DNA of 64,000 nucleotides, taken from an uncultured Rubripirellula sp. (lineage in GTDB: Bacteria; Planctomycetota; Planctomycetia; Pirellulales; Pirellulaceae). Shown in pieces: positions 40,596 to 49,158 of the stretch; within the stretch, counting starts at the first letter, position 1, and each line of letters opens with the position of its first letter. The stretch is taken from positions 1 through 64,000 of the forward strand of contig CALIBL010000014.1 of the NCBI GenBank assembly GCA_938045805.1, written 5' to 3'. The position numbers were made by a program, and so were the translations under genes. The notes beneath the pieces are model-generated. The model saw only the letters and a list, made by a program, of their open reading frames with translations. It was not told where the DNA came from and made no database searches.

Positions 40596-41546
40596 CTACC
40601 GCTCAAGAAACAACTCACTAATTGACTGATCATGATGGATGCGTTTGATTGCCTCCGCCAGTAATGGAGCAACCGACAACTGAACCAAATTGGGGAGTTG
40701 CTTTTCAGGTGTCAGCGGAATGGAATCGGTAATCACCAAAGAATCGATCGGAGCAGCCCGCAATTTTTCAATCGCTGGCCCGCAAAGAACACCGTGACTG
40801 GCAGCAAGATGAATCTCTTTGGCGCCCGCTTCATGCACTAACTTGGCGGCTCCGCAGATCGACCCAGCCGTGCTGATCATGTCGTCGAACATCAACACAA
40901 TCTTACCCTCAACTGGCCCACCAATGATCGTGCTCTGCTTGGTCTCCAACGCACTGGTCCGACGTTTATCAACGATCGCTAGATTTCCACCAAGCCTCTT
41001 GCTGTGCCCCAAGGCTCGCTTGATGCTGCCTTCATCAGGACTAACCACAACAATGTCGTCCCCTTTAAACCCTTTGGAGAGAAAATGCTCATTCAGGACT
41101 GGAGCGGCATAGAGGTGATCGACGGGCACATCAAAGAATCCCTGAATCTGTGCGGCGTGCAGATCCATCGCGAGGACTCGATCAGCGCCAGCTCGCACAA
41201 TCAAATTGGCAATCATCTTCGCGGTGATCGGCACTCGACCTTCATCCTTACGATCCTGCCTCGCATATCCAAAATACGGAATCACCGCAGTAATCCGTTC
41301 TGCACTCGCTCGCTTGCAGCAATCAATCATGATTAACAATTCGAGCAAATTGTCATTGACCGATGGACATGTTGGTTGAACCAAGAAGATATCACGTCCG
41401 CGGACATCCTCGTCGAGCTTGCAGTAGTTCTCGCCGTCAGGAAATTGCCCGAGCGTTATTTTTGCAGGCTGTAGATGCAGATGATCACACATCTGTTTCG
41501 CTAACGCTGGGTTCGCTCGACCGCTAAAGATCTTTAACTCACGCAT
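40596..41546 (-). CDS. prs: Ribose-phosphate pyrophosphokinase (PRPP synthetase)
   Basis: 316 residues from the ATG at 41546 (MRELKIFSGRAN); the frame continues upstream but overlaps the previous gene, and this start matches the family. It makes PRPP from ribose-5-phosphate and ATP for nucleotide, His and Trp synthesis. Signatures: FSGRANPALAKQMC, RGRDIFLVQPTCPSVNDNLLELLIMID, YFGYARQDRK, DLHAAQIQGFFDVPVDHLYA and the PRPP loop IVLMFDDMISTAGSICGAAK. The start ATG overlaps the glmU stop (ATGCGTGA), indicating translational coupling, the same glmU-prs order as in many Firmicutes. Confidence 0.96.
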   Translation of the reverse strand: MRELKIFSGRANPALAKQMCDHLHLQPAKITLGQFPDGENYCKLDEDVRGRDIFLVQPTCPSVNDNLLELLIMIDCCKRASAERITAVIPYFGYARQDRKDEGRVPITAKMIANLIVRAGADRVLAMDLHAAQIQGFFDVPVDHLYAAPVLNEHFLSKGFKGDDIVVVSPDEGSIKRALGHSKRLGGNLAIVDKRRTSALETKQSTIIGGPVEGKIVLMFDDMISTAGSICGAAKLVHEAGAKEIHLAASHGVLCGPAIEKLRAAPIDSLVITDSIPLTPEKQLPNLVQLSVAPLLAEAIKRIHHDQSISELFLER

Positions 41547-42288
41547 ATCCCATCGCTCGCATTTTTTCATCAACGAGCGCCAGCTCGTCGACATTGTTAA
41601 TGGATAATGATTCGCACTCTTGAAGCACTGCAAGAGCCTCAACCTGACGCCCAGATTGGTGTAGCAGTGCAGCACAGTCGGTCAGATAATACTCGGCCTG
41701 AGCGTTGTTATTTTTCAGCTGATCAAGCGACCAAAGAAGATCGGGTGTATTGAAAAGGTAGGTACTCATATTGACCTCCTTGATCTTCAATTGATCTTCA
41801 GACGCATCCTTATGCTCGACAATCCCAGTGAACTGTCCGGCATCATCGCGAACCACGCGGCCCAAGCCGGTCGGATCATCCTTTTCAAGAGTCCCAAGTA
41901 GTAGAGACGGCTGACTCGACTGAAAATGATCGAGCAACTTAACCAGACTGGAAGGTTGGATCAGGGGCGAATCACCTGCAACAACGATCGTAGGGCCTTC
42001 GACCGACGAAAGTTCCCTTTTGCATACTTGGACCGCATGACCGGTTCCAAGTTGTTCCTCTTGGAGCACAAACTCTATCGTATCGTCACGGTTAGCGAGT
42101 TCTTGCTTCACCAAATCGGCCTGATGCCCCACCACCACGATCTTTTTTTTCACTCCCGCAGTCTCTAAGGCATCGAGAACGAAGTGAATCATTGGACGGC
42201 CCAACACTGGGCAGAGCACCTTGGGAAGGTCGCTTTTCATCCGAGTTCCCTTGCCGGCAGCTAGCACCACCGCACACGGTACCGTCAT
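41539..42288 (-). CDS. glmU: UDP-GlcNAc pyrophosphorylase domain (GlmU N-terminal domain only)
   Basis: 249 residues from the ATG at 42288 (MTVPCAVVLAAGKGTRM). It has the nucleotidyltransferase motif LAAGKGTRMKSDLPKVLCPVLG, LQEEQLGTGHAVQ, VVAGDSPLIQPSSL (the metal-binding Asp) and EVNMSTYLFNTPDLLWSLDQLKNNNAQAEYYLTD, all GlmU-like. Normal GlmU is about 450 residues; the left-handed beta-helix acetyltransferase half is absent and the frame ends right before prs, so another enzyme must acetylate GlcN-1-P. Other sugar-nucleotide activity cannot be excluded. The frame extends upstream but is not protein-like. Coupled to prs by overlap. Confidence 0.85.
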   Translation of the reverse strand: MTVPCAVVLAAGKGTRMKSDLPKVLCPVLGRPMIHFVLDALETAGVKKKIVVVGHQADLVKQELANRDDTIEFVLQEEQLGTGHAVQVCKRELSSVEGPTIVVAGDSPLIQPSSLVKLLDHFQSSQPSLLLGTLEKDDPTGLGRVVRDDAGQFTGIVEHKDASEDQLKIKEVNMSTYLFNTPDLLWSLDQLKNNNAQAEYYLTDCAALLHQSGRQVEALAVLQECESLSINNVDELALVDEKMRAMGYA

Positions 42289-42701
42289 CTTAAAATCCTT
42301 GTTTTGAGCAGGCCATTCAACAGCCGCTAGATCGCAAACCATGCAATTCGCCGCATGAATCCTCACGACGATCCGCCCGAACAGGCGACTTCGAACTCCC
42401 TCCGACCACCCCGCCCCACTTGGACGCATCGCTAGTCATCGAAGACTGCTCAATGTATCCGAAAACAGGCCACGAACCAATGACACAGCCGACCACAAAG
42501 AAACCCCTGTCGTGGCGACTTTCGAAGTCTTCGTCCTCGCAACAAGATTTCTTCATTCGAGAATCCTCGCGACGCAATCCGGTGTAGCTTTGAACCGGCT
42601 TCTTTCGCCACAATGATCTTTTCGTTGATCAATCGCGAGCGGATGAACAACCTGCCCGTACGCACAAAAACTGCTCACCCACACCTGAACAGGGGGCCGC
42701 T
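42289..42701. other. Divergent intergenic region, 413 bp
   Basis: It lies between glmU (minus) and the acyltransferase (plus). No protein-like frame, tRNA or clear terminator was seen. AGGGGG at 42691-42696 is the likely RBS of the downstream acyltransferase, five bases before its GTG. Confidence 0.45.
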
Positions 42702-43694
42702 GTGGCGGTTGTTGACCCTAGAAAACAGTCTTTCAATCGTTTTCGTCGCTGGCTGCGCACGATTGTGGACTTTTCTGCTTACCTCACCGTCAGGTTACTC
42801 GTTGCGGTCATCCAGACCCTTCCTCTCGACGTCGGCAATCGACTTTGCCTCAACCTTGCTAAACTCGCCTCGGGACCACTCGGTATTCGAAAACGCACCA
42901 CTGATGGCAATCTCCGGAAGATTTTCCCCAAAGCAGACGCAACAACGAGAACACGTTTGGCCTTTGCGATGTGGCACAGCCTCTTACTCATGGTGTGCGA
43001 GATTGCGTGGGCCCAGCGACGCCTCCATCTGGTTAACTGGCGAAAGCATGTTTATATCGATCAAACTAAATCGATCCTGAGACTGTATCTCAGCGAGCGG
43101 CCAATCGTTGGCGTTACCGGTCACTTCGGCAATTTTGAAGTCGGAGGATACGTCACGGGTTTGATGGGATTCAGCACGCTGACCATCGCCCGCGAACTTG
43201 ACAATCCATTTTTACATCGATGGGTCGAACGATTTCGTGGAGCAAAGGGGCAGCAGATGGTCGACAAGGAAGGCTGTGCGCCGATCGTTGATCGCCATCT
43301 CCAACAAGGCGGAATCCTTTCGCTACTCGCAGACCAGCACGCAGGCCCTAAGGGATGCTGGGTCGAATTTTTGGGGCAAATTGCATCCTCTCACAAAGCA
43401 CTCGCACTGTTTTCTCTCAGCAATAACGCACCAATGATGGTCGGGTACATGCGTCGGATCGCTGGGAAACCGATGCAATTCGAACTTGGCACCACAGGGA
43501 TCATCGACCCCACCGACCCAGACTCTCCTGAGGCAAGCGGTGTGAGCACTCTTACACGCTGGTACAACCAACGACTCGCCGAGGCGATCCAGAAAGGCAT
43601 CGAGCAGTACTGGTGGCTCCATCGACGCTGGCGGGAACCTCCCGAGAAAATCGCTAAGCGACTCAAAAAGCATGCGAGCAAGATTGCAGGCTAA
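42702..43694 (+). CDS. LpxL/HtrB-like lipid A acyltransferase
   Basis: 330 residues; start GTG 42702 with RBS AGGGGG. An N-terminal hydrophobic segment (FSAYLTVRLLVAVIQTL) anchors it to the inner membrane. The family's HX4E motif is present (GHFGNFEVGGY), followed by NPFLHRWVERFRG, LLADQHAGPKGCWVEFLG and the FSLSNNAPMM block. LpxL-type enzymes move an acyl chain from acyl-ACP to lipid A; a relaxed role in other glycolipids is possible. It implies an LPS-type outer membrane lipid in this organism. It overlaps the next, convergent gene by 4 bp. Confidence 0.88.
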   Translation: MAVVDPRKQSFNRFRRWLRTIVDFSAYLTVRLLVAVIQTLPLDVGNRLCLNLAKLASGPLGIRKRTTDGNLRKIFPKADATTRTRLAFAMWHSLLLMVCEIAWAQRRLHLVNWRKHVYIDQTKSILRLYLSERPIVGVTGHFGNFEVGGYVTGLMGFSTLTIARELDNPFLHRWVERFRGAKGQQMVDKEGCAPIVDRHLQQGGILSLLADQHAGPKGCWVEFLGQIASSHKALALFSLSNNAPMMVGYMRRIAGKPMQFELGTTGIIDPTDPDSPEASGVSTLTRWYNQRLAEAIQKGIEQYWWLHRRWREPPEKIAKRLKKHASKIAG

Positions 43695-45064
43695 CGCATC
43701 GAAGAAGAGGGTTGCTCTGTGGCAACCGATTCGAATTGAGGTGTCTCCGTCAAAGCAAATTCCGCCGACAAGACTTGGGTGAAACCGAGCTTTTTAAACT
43801 CCGGCGTCAAGTCCCTGACGCCAGAGGGATGCGTTGCCTCGGCTGACTCGCTGTGTGTATCAGCGGTGTACTCGGTACTGTACCGACGGTCAAAAAGCAG
43901 GTGCAACTTGGAGGCACCTGCACCGACCACCCCCACGTCTGAACTCACCAACTCAACCAGATGCGTAGAAAGTGGATCCCTGAACGGACCCGACGTCAAT
44001 GCCGACGGAGCAGAACTCGTGGTACCTTGTGATCCCCATTGCCCCACCAAGATCAAATCATCCTCACCGCGTCTTTCAAACTCGTACCTTCTCACGCTGA
44101 GGTAAACATCTTCCAAAGGTGAAGTGAATGCCTCCCTCTGCTGCTCTACAAACTCTCCGAAGATCCGAGATAGAGACGAGGACTGAGCTTGGGCATTACT
44201 TGGCAACGCGTGGATCAATGTGAACCGAAAAGGCTCCCGTTCATTTCCTGAGTCGAGCCGGGCTTCAAATGACCCAACCATCGGAGGCTGAGCAAAACGA
44301 CCCAGCCGATCGCCCACAAGATAACTGCCCCCATGATCGCAATGAATCCTTGTTTGATTCCACAAAAACGCGACTTGCTGTCCACCAGTCGCTGCGACTT
44401 GTGGATCACAAGTCACCATGCCCCAATGATCGCTTTCAGAGTGATTCGCATCCAACTTCTCGCGCAGCAAAGCTTCCCAAGCAAAGGGAAGACCATGCAC
44501 CGCAACGAGATCAAACCGACGAATCGAGGCAAGCGTTGAAGCCATCCATTCGTCGAACCGAAGACGATCCAATCGTCCATCTGAGTTCATGCTGGAGGCG
44601 GTCACAGGATCAAACTGCAATAGCAACATACCGATCGTTGAGTCACTCTGTGCTTGCTCCGGTAATGAAAAGTCGCGTTTTGTTTGCTCACGCAACGAAA
44701 CTGGGCGTGCCGCATCCCGAAGACTCGCATCTGGTCGATCGGCATTTTCAGAGTCGACCAAAGCATGTCCCAAGTTCAAGGATGTGTCAGATACTTCAGA
44801 GAGTACTGACGTTGGACCGACGGCTGCCAATCCCTCTGACTCCTCTTCTAAGTTGAGACTCAAGACCCCTGTGAAGAACAGTATTAGGACGATCAATATG
44901 CCGAGTGATGCCGCAATCGGCCCGAGTGCCTGACGCAACGAAATTCCACCAACGGCGACCGAAAGCCGAGGGAAGGAGTGGGGGAGTTTGAATTTTCGCA
45001 ACAGCCTATGCCCTAAAAAACAGCCGATTCCATCCGCTTCTCCACCTCGTGAATCCCGGTACAA
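43691..45064 (-). CDS. Membrane-anchored EEP-fold (endonuclease/exonuclease/phosphatase-like) protein with degenerate active site
   Basis: 457 residues, the only in-frame ATG being at 45064. Transmembrane helix about 48-70 (GPIAASLGILIVLILFFTGV), then an acidic linker and a domain from about 145. It follows EEP topology: MLLLQFDPV, RRFDLVAVHGLPFAWEAL, QQVAFLWNQTRIHCD, FTLIHALPSNA, LILVGQWGSQG. The usual Glu of the QE motif, the NTHL motif and the GDFN Asp/Asn pair are replaced (HG, IHAL, GQWG). So it may be non-catalytic. The cell side is unknown; the C-terminal domain probably lies outside the cytoplasmic membrane. It converges on the acyltransferase with a 4-bp overlap. Confidence 0.6.
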   Translation of the reverse strand: MYRDSRGGEADGIGCFLGHRLLRKFKLPHSFPRLSVAVGGISLRQALGPIAASLGILIVLILFFTGVLSLNLEEESEGLAAVGPTSVLSEVSDTSLNLGHALVDSENADRPDASLRDAARPVSLREQTKRDFSLPEQAQSDSTIGMLLLQFDPVTASSMNSDGRLDRLRFDEWMASTLASIRRFDLVAVHGLPFAWEALLREKLDANHSESDHWGMVTCDPQVAATGGQQVAFLWNQTRIHCDHGGSYLVGDRLGRFAQPPMVGSFEARLDSGNEREPFRFTLIHALPSNAQAQSSSLSRIFGEFVEQQREAFTSPLEDVYLSVRRYEFERRGEDDLILVGQWGSQGTTSSAPSALTSGPFRDPLSTHLVELVSSDVGVVGAGASKLHLLFDRRYSTEYTADTHSESAEATHPSGVRDLTPEFKKLGFTQVLSAEFALTETPQFESVATEQPSSSMR

Positions 45065-45206
45065 TCAGCTTGTAACTACGTTACGCCGCAGCGTTAAATC
45101 AAGTCCGGTTCATTATTTCCAAGCTCCGGCCACCTCTACAAAAACCTCCCACAGACAACAGCTGCTAATAACCAACACTTTGTGCTACAGCAAACTCGCA
45201 ACACCC

Positions 45207-46043
45207 ATGCAAGAAAAATCTGATTTCGCGATCATCCCCGATCAAAATTCCATCAAAGCGATTGAAAGGGAGATTCGCTTTTTCCCAGCAGCCAACGCAT
45301 CACCGCAAATGCTAGCAGAGGACCAGATTAGGAGCTGGAACACGGACGGCTACCTCGGCCCGATCGACTTTTATTCAACCGAAGAAATTAACGACATCCG
45401 AGATTACTTCGACGCCCTCCTCTCGGACACCTTGGCGGCAGGGCGAGACAGCTACTCGATCAGTAGCGCCCACCTCAAACATGGCCGCGTTTGGGATATT
45501 CTCACCAATCCTAAGATCGTTGCTTACGTTAGCGATTTATTAGGACAGAATGTGATCGGCTGGGGATCACATTTCTTCTGCAAAATGCCCGGTGATGGCA
45601 AGCGAGTTGACTGGCATCAAGACTGCAGTTATTGGCCAATGACTCCCACCAAGGCGATCACGGTGTGGCTTGCGATTGATGACGCTGATGCGGCGAACGG
45701 CTGCATGGAAGTTTACAACGGTTCGCACACCCACGGCTTGATCGACTTTGAAAGCAGTGAAGCCTCTGCAGGGAACGTTCTGGACCAATCCATCTCGCAC
45801 CCGGAGAAGTACGGTCGCCACAACCTTACCCCACTTCGAGCCGGCCAAGCTTCCATCCACAGCGACCTGCTAGTCCACGGGTCGTCACCCAACGATAGCG
45901 ATCGCCGCCGATGTGGACTCACATTGCGGTACTGCCCTGCCGACGTGAACGCCTACCTCGGTTGGAACCAAAAAGGGGTCGTCGTTGCTGGTCAAGCCGA
46001 TGTCGCGGCGTGGCCCAACGCCGCGCGTCCCGACAACCCCTGA
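45207..46043 (+). CDS. Phytanoyl-CoA dioxygenase (PhyH) family protein
   Basis: 278 residues from the ATG at 45207 (MQEKSDF); the frame runs upstream to 44988, but that part overlaps the divergent gene and is not protein-like. Fe(II)/2-oxoglutarate motif: HxD in DWHQDCSYW, the distal His in DLLVHGSSPN and the 2OG-binding Arg in RRRCGLTLRY. WLAIDDADAANGCMEV is the usual PhyH strand. The substrate is unknown; PhyH relatives hydroxylate small molecules, lipids or polyamines. Confidence 0.88.
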   Translation: MQEKSDFAIIPDQNSIKAIEREIRFFPAANASPQMLAEDQIRSWNTDGYLGPIDFYSTEEINDIRDYFDALLSDTLAAGRDSYSISSAHLKHGRVWDILTNPKIVAYVSDLLGQNVIGWGSHFFCKMPGDGKRVDWHQDCSYWPMTPTKAITVWLAIDDADAANGCMEVYNGSHTHGLIDFESSEASAGNVLDQSISHPEKYGRHNLTPLRAGQASIHSDLLVHGSSPNDSDRRRCGLTLRYCPADVNAYLGWNQKGVVVAGQADVAAWPNAARPDNP

Positions 46044-46354
46044 TGTCTTTTGGAATCCTTTAGCCGGTCCACGCTGCGTTGCCCCGCCCATGGCGTCCTA
46101 TCTAACACCATGTGCCGCCATTGCGCTTACGAAACATCGGGAAATTAAGGGTTTAGAAACGGAACACGTCGGTTAATCGATACCCTGACAACGGAAAAGG
46201 TTTCCCGCATCTCCAGCATCCCCTCAACTATTGGGATGCTGTTGCTAAACTATCGGTTCGATCGGTCTAAGAGGGCTGAGCGGCGGTGTACGACCGCCTA
46301 AAACTTTTACTCGCTGAAGGCACGAAAGAATCGTGCTCGCTGACAGGAACACGC
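46044..46354 (+). other. metF leader with two small hairpins
   Basis: 311 bp before metF. Two perfect 6-bp stem-loops close together: arms 46282-46287/46293-46298 (GGCGGT, ACCGCC) and 46320-46325/46331-46336 (GCACGA, TCGTGC; loop AAGAA). CTCGCTGA occurs at 46310-46317 and again at 46336-46343, so alternative pairing is conceivable. I could not match this to a known riboswitch class. A GTG at 46286 would lengthen MetF by 23 residues that are not family-like. Confidence 0.35.
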
Positions 46355-47212
46355 ATGAGCCTTGCCTCGCTTTACGACGACTCGACGTGCCCCATCTCGT
46401 TCGAACTATTCCCGCCAAAAACCGATGCGGGATTAGAATCGCTTTACGAAAACGTGCGCAAACTCATGCAGTTCAACCCTTCCTTCTTTACCTGCACCTA
46501 TGGAGCGGGTGGGTCGACGCAGGGAACCACCTTGGAAGTGCTCAAGAAGGTCCGTGAAATCACCGGCCTGCCAGTTGCTTCGCACCTGACATGCGTGAAT
46601 GCAACGGTAGAAGACTTGGAGCAATACTTGCAGGACGCATCCAAGCAAGGAGTCGATTATATCGTTGCGTTGCGGGGCGACCCACCAAAGGGTAGCGAGC
46701 AGTTCGAAGCGACCGAAGGCGGTCTTCGCTACGCCAACGAACTCGTGGAATTAATCCGGGCAAAATTCCCCGACCTAGGGATCGCTGTGGCTGGATACCC
46801 AGAGGTACATCAGGAGGCTCCGAGTGCTGAGGTTGACCTTGAGAACCTCAAACGTAAGGTCGACGCCGGCGCTGACATCATCATCACTCAGCTATTCTAC
46901 GATAACAATGACTTCTATCGATTCCGAGATCGTTGCGTTCAGGCTGGGATTGGCATCCCAATCGTTCCAGGTATCCTGCCGGTGACGAATTTCAAACAGG
47001 CGCTTCGTATCGCACAGATGTGCAAAGCGAGGATCCCGCAATCCCTCGAACACGCAATGACTGCGTGTGACAGTGAGGCTGAACAGTTTAAACTCGGCGT
47101 GGAGCATGCTCGAGCACAGATCAGCGATCTGCGGGAGCAGGGCGTTAGCGGGATCCATTATTACGTGCTGAACAAATGCGAAGCTGCACGTGAACTCCTT
47201 GCCGGAGCCTGA
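46355..47212 (+). CDS. metF: 5,10-methylenetetrahydrofolate reductase
   Basis: 285 residues from the ATG at 46355. FAD-dependent TIM barrel that makes 5-methyl-THF for methionine synthesis. Signatures: CPISFELFPPKTDAGLESLY, FTCTYGAGGSTQGTTLEVL, VASHLTCVNATVEDLEQYL, IVALRGDPPKGSEQF, AGADIIITQLFYDN and GIPIVPGILPVTN. Length fits the bacterial MetF. It is preceded by two stem-loops and may be leader-regulated. No other met gene adjoins. It converges with the TraB-family gene 53 bp away. Confidence 0.95.
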   Translation: MSLASLYDDSTCPISFELFPPKTDAGLESLYENVRKLMQFNPSFFTCTYGAGGSTQGTTLEVLKKVREITGLPVASHLTCVNATVEDLEQYLQDASKQGVDYIVALRGDPPKGSEQFEATEGGLRYANELVELIRAKFPDLGIAVAGYPEVHQEAPSAEVDLENLKRKVDAGADIIITQLFYDNNDFYRFRDRCVQAGIGIPIVPGILPVTNFKQALRIAQMCKARIPQSLEHAMTACDSEAEQFKLGVEHARAQISDLREQGVSGIHYYVLNKCEAARELLAGA

Positions 47213-47265
47213 GCACCATCATCGGATGCTCGATCAGATCGAGTACCAAATCGTGCACGCGGAAG

Positions 47266-48225
47266 CTAATTGGAGGTGAGATCCCACGCATCTAACCACT
47301 CCATTGAATCACTCTCCATCTGAAAATCATCCTTCAGACGTTCCGCCATGTCCGCCAAGTGGCCAGCCCCATAGAACACAGCAATTTTTTTCTTTCCTTG
47401 CTTGAGTTCATCACGCAGCACCTGGAATGCTTTAGCATTACGGCCTTTGATTAAAGTATTCTCGCCGTTGGCATCATTGAATCCCGCTGTCACGGTTTCA
47501 ACGTCGACCAACTGCTTGGCCATGGATTGCTTGAGTAGTTTTGCACGATCCTTACTGAAGAATGCGAAAAGCATTGTTGCATCGCCGCCGGTCGAAGCCG
47601 ACGATGCCAACCCCGCACCCATCATCCTCGCGACCATCTTGGCCACACTATCGCCACGACGCTCCATATCAACGATGAACTCATCCGGGCTCATGTCGGC
47701 GTGACGGAAATTCTTGGCGAGGTAGTCGATCTTTTCCAACTGATATTCAAGGTTGAGCATATCCTTCATGCCGGTTTGCATCGAAGCAAGAACCGACCGC
47801 CGTTGATCCAAGTCTTCGGGTCGAATACGAGTCCCATCAGGTGCAACCAGTTCGTAGAGCACCGATTCGTACCGACTCAACCGCTCATTGAGAATTCGGT
47901 AGTAGTCTTCCTCGCCGATGTGCACCACGCCAACGAGATCCACCTCACACCCCTGATAAGGTGATCCCTCAGGCCCCTGAAATCTCGCGATTGCCGTCTG
48001 CATCGCTCGAGGTTTCCCGTCAGACGCGACCACCCGGACGTACAATTCAGCCTCGTCCGCCGTTGACACAGCACCTGCTGATCCCCCTGTTTTCTCTCCT
48101 TCTGAAGCGACCGCGCTCACTTCTACAGCAGCTGCATCAACTAGCGGCCATAGGCTGAGGGACACCGAGAGAAACCAAACTGGAACGGAAATCTCATAAC
48201 ACCTGAACATTTGCCTACCAATCAT
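47266..48225 (-). CDS. TraB/GumN-family protein
   Basis: About 319 residues from the ATG at 48225 (MIGRQMFRC); a later ATG at 48210 also fits. An N-terminal hydrophobic segment (PVWFLSVSLSLWPLVDAAAV) is a signal peptide or anchor. Core TraB/GumN motifs: CEVDLVGVVHIGEEDYYRIL, the SVLYELVAP strand and the C-terminal IAVFYGAGHLADMAERL, with the conserved His and Glu. The TIKI/PrgY/GumN fold includes metalloproteases, but function in bacteria is mostly unknown. The frame is open for another 49 codons upstream without protein character. Confidence 0.8.
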   Translation of the reverse strand: MIGRQMFRCYEISVPVWFLSVSLSLWPLVDAAAVEVSAVASEGEKTGGSAGAVSTADEAELYVRVVASDGKPRAMQTAIARFQGPEGSPYQGCEVDLVGVVHIGEEDYYRILNERLSRYESVLYELVAPDGTRIRPEDLDQRRSVLASMQTGMKDMLNLEYQLEKIDYLAKNFRHADMSPDEFIVDMERRGDSVAKMVARMMGAGLASSASTGGDATMLFAFFSKDRAKLLKQSMAKQLVDVETVTAGFNDANGENTLIKGRNAKAFQVLRDELKQGKKKIAVFYGAGHLADMAERLKDDFQMESDSMEWLDAWDLTSN

Positions 48226-49158
48226 CCGAAAGCCAAAAAGAAAACACCGCCGATCCTCTTCACCCAAACATACGGGTCCACCTGATCGCACGCAATCAAC
48301 TGATCCGGCTATTAGCACGTTTTTTCTAACCATTAACCGACAAACTGAAGGGCAGAGAAAACTTTTTCTCAAAAACTATCTTAAAAGATGGCGGATCAGA
48401 ACCTCAAAATGGACTCCGATAAGTGTCACCAATTGTGTCCGACCACAAAGATTTGCAAATGTTGACAAACCAACAAATTAAACCTTCGCTCAATGCCCGC
48501 CCAACAGACGCTCGGCACGCACGAGATTTGGGCTAGAAAAGGCACGGGGCGATCGTCGCCGTAGTCGCTGAGTGATCTTTCCTCCAAGCTTACAACTGAG
48601 TTTATGGATTGCTCGGCGATTACGGCCGACGCCTCACATCGAGGCAGGGTTGCTAGTAGGTTTGCTAATCAACAACCACATCGAGTGTAAAACTAAAAAA
48701 CTGATCACATTAGACATCAACGCCGATGGTCAGGCGTGAAGACTGAACGATCATTCGCGGGCCTCGCTTCCTCCTCCTTCATAGCCTCGGGCAGTGAAAG
48801 GCGAGTCAATGAGAACGATCAATTTCAGTCCAACGCTCGGCGTCCACTGGGTCTGACCAAGCAAGGAGTTGGAACGTATGGCGTTTGCGTTTGATTGAGA
48901 ACCACCGCAAGCCGACATGAGGGAGACCGTTAAATAACGATCGCCTTAACTGTTTAAGCCATCAAGTCACGTTAGATGACTGAAGAATCGGGTCCGTTTT
49001 GCATCGCCCCAATAGCGATCGAACAATGGGATCATGTTCGATGTTTTTCTAACGTGACGCTTCCAACTGCCTCGCGATCGTGATTCGGCAAGATGGTGAA
49101 TTCATCGCGATGATTCGGCGTTTATCCATCAGTTGAGGGTCTTTCAGGCTACACGCAA
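48226..49158. other. Gene-free gap of about 930 bp
   Basis: The longest gap in the window; no frame here reads as a protein. It contains a nested inverted-repeat element (48966-49058) and a direct repeat TGATTCGGC at 49081-49089 and 49111-49119. No tRNA was seen. It may be a former gene site or hold an unrecognised RNA. Confidence 0.5.
48966..49058. repeat. MITE-like or RNA-hairpin element with 11-bp perfect terminal inverted repeats
   Basis: GTCACGTTAGA at 48966-48976 and its exact reverse complement TCTAACGTGAC at 49048-49058 bound 93 bp. Inside, ATCGAACA (49018-49025) pairs with TGTTCGAT (49035-49042), and ATCGC (49003-49007) with GCGAT (49015-49019). There is no coding frame. It could be a small non-autonomous mobile element or a structured RNA. 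Confidence 0.45.

Noticed and set aside
46044..46354. Known SAM, SAH or THF riboswitch before metF
   Set aside because: The hairpins do not show the conserved cores of those classes that I can recall; kept only as an unexplained leader structure.
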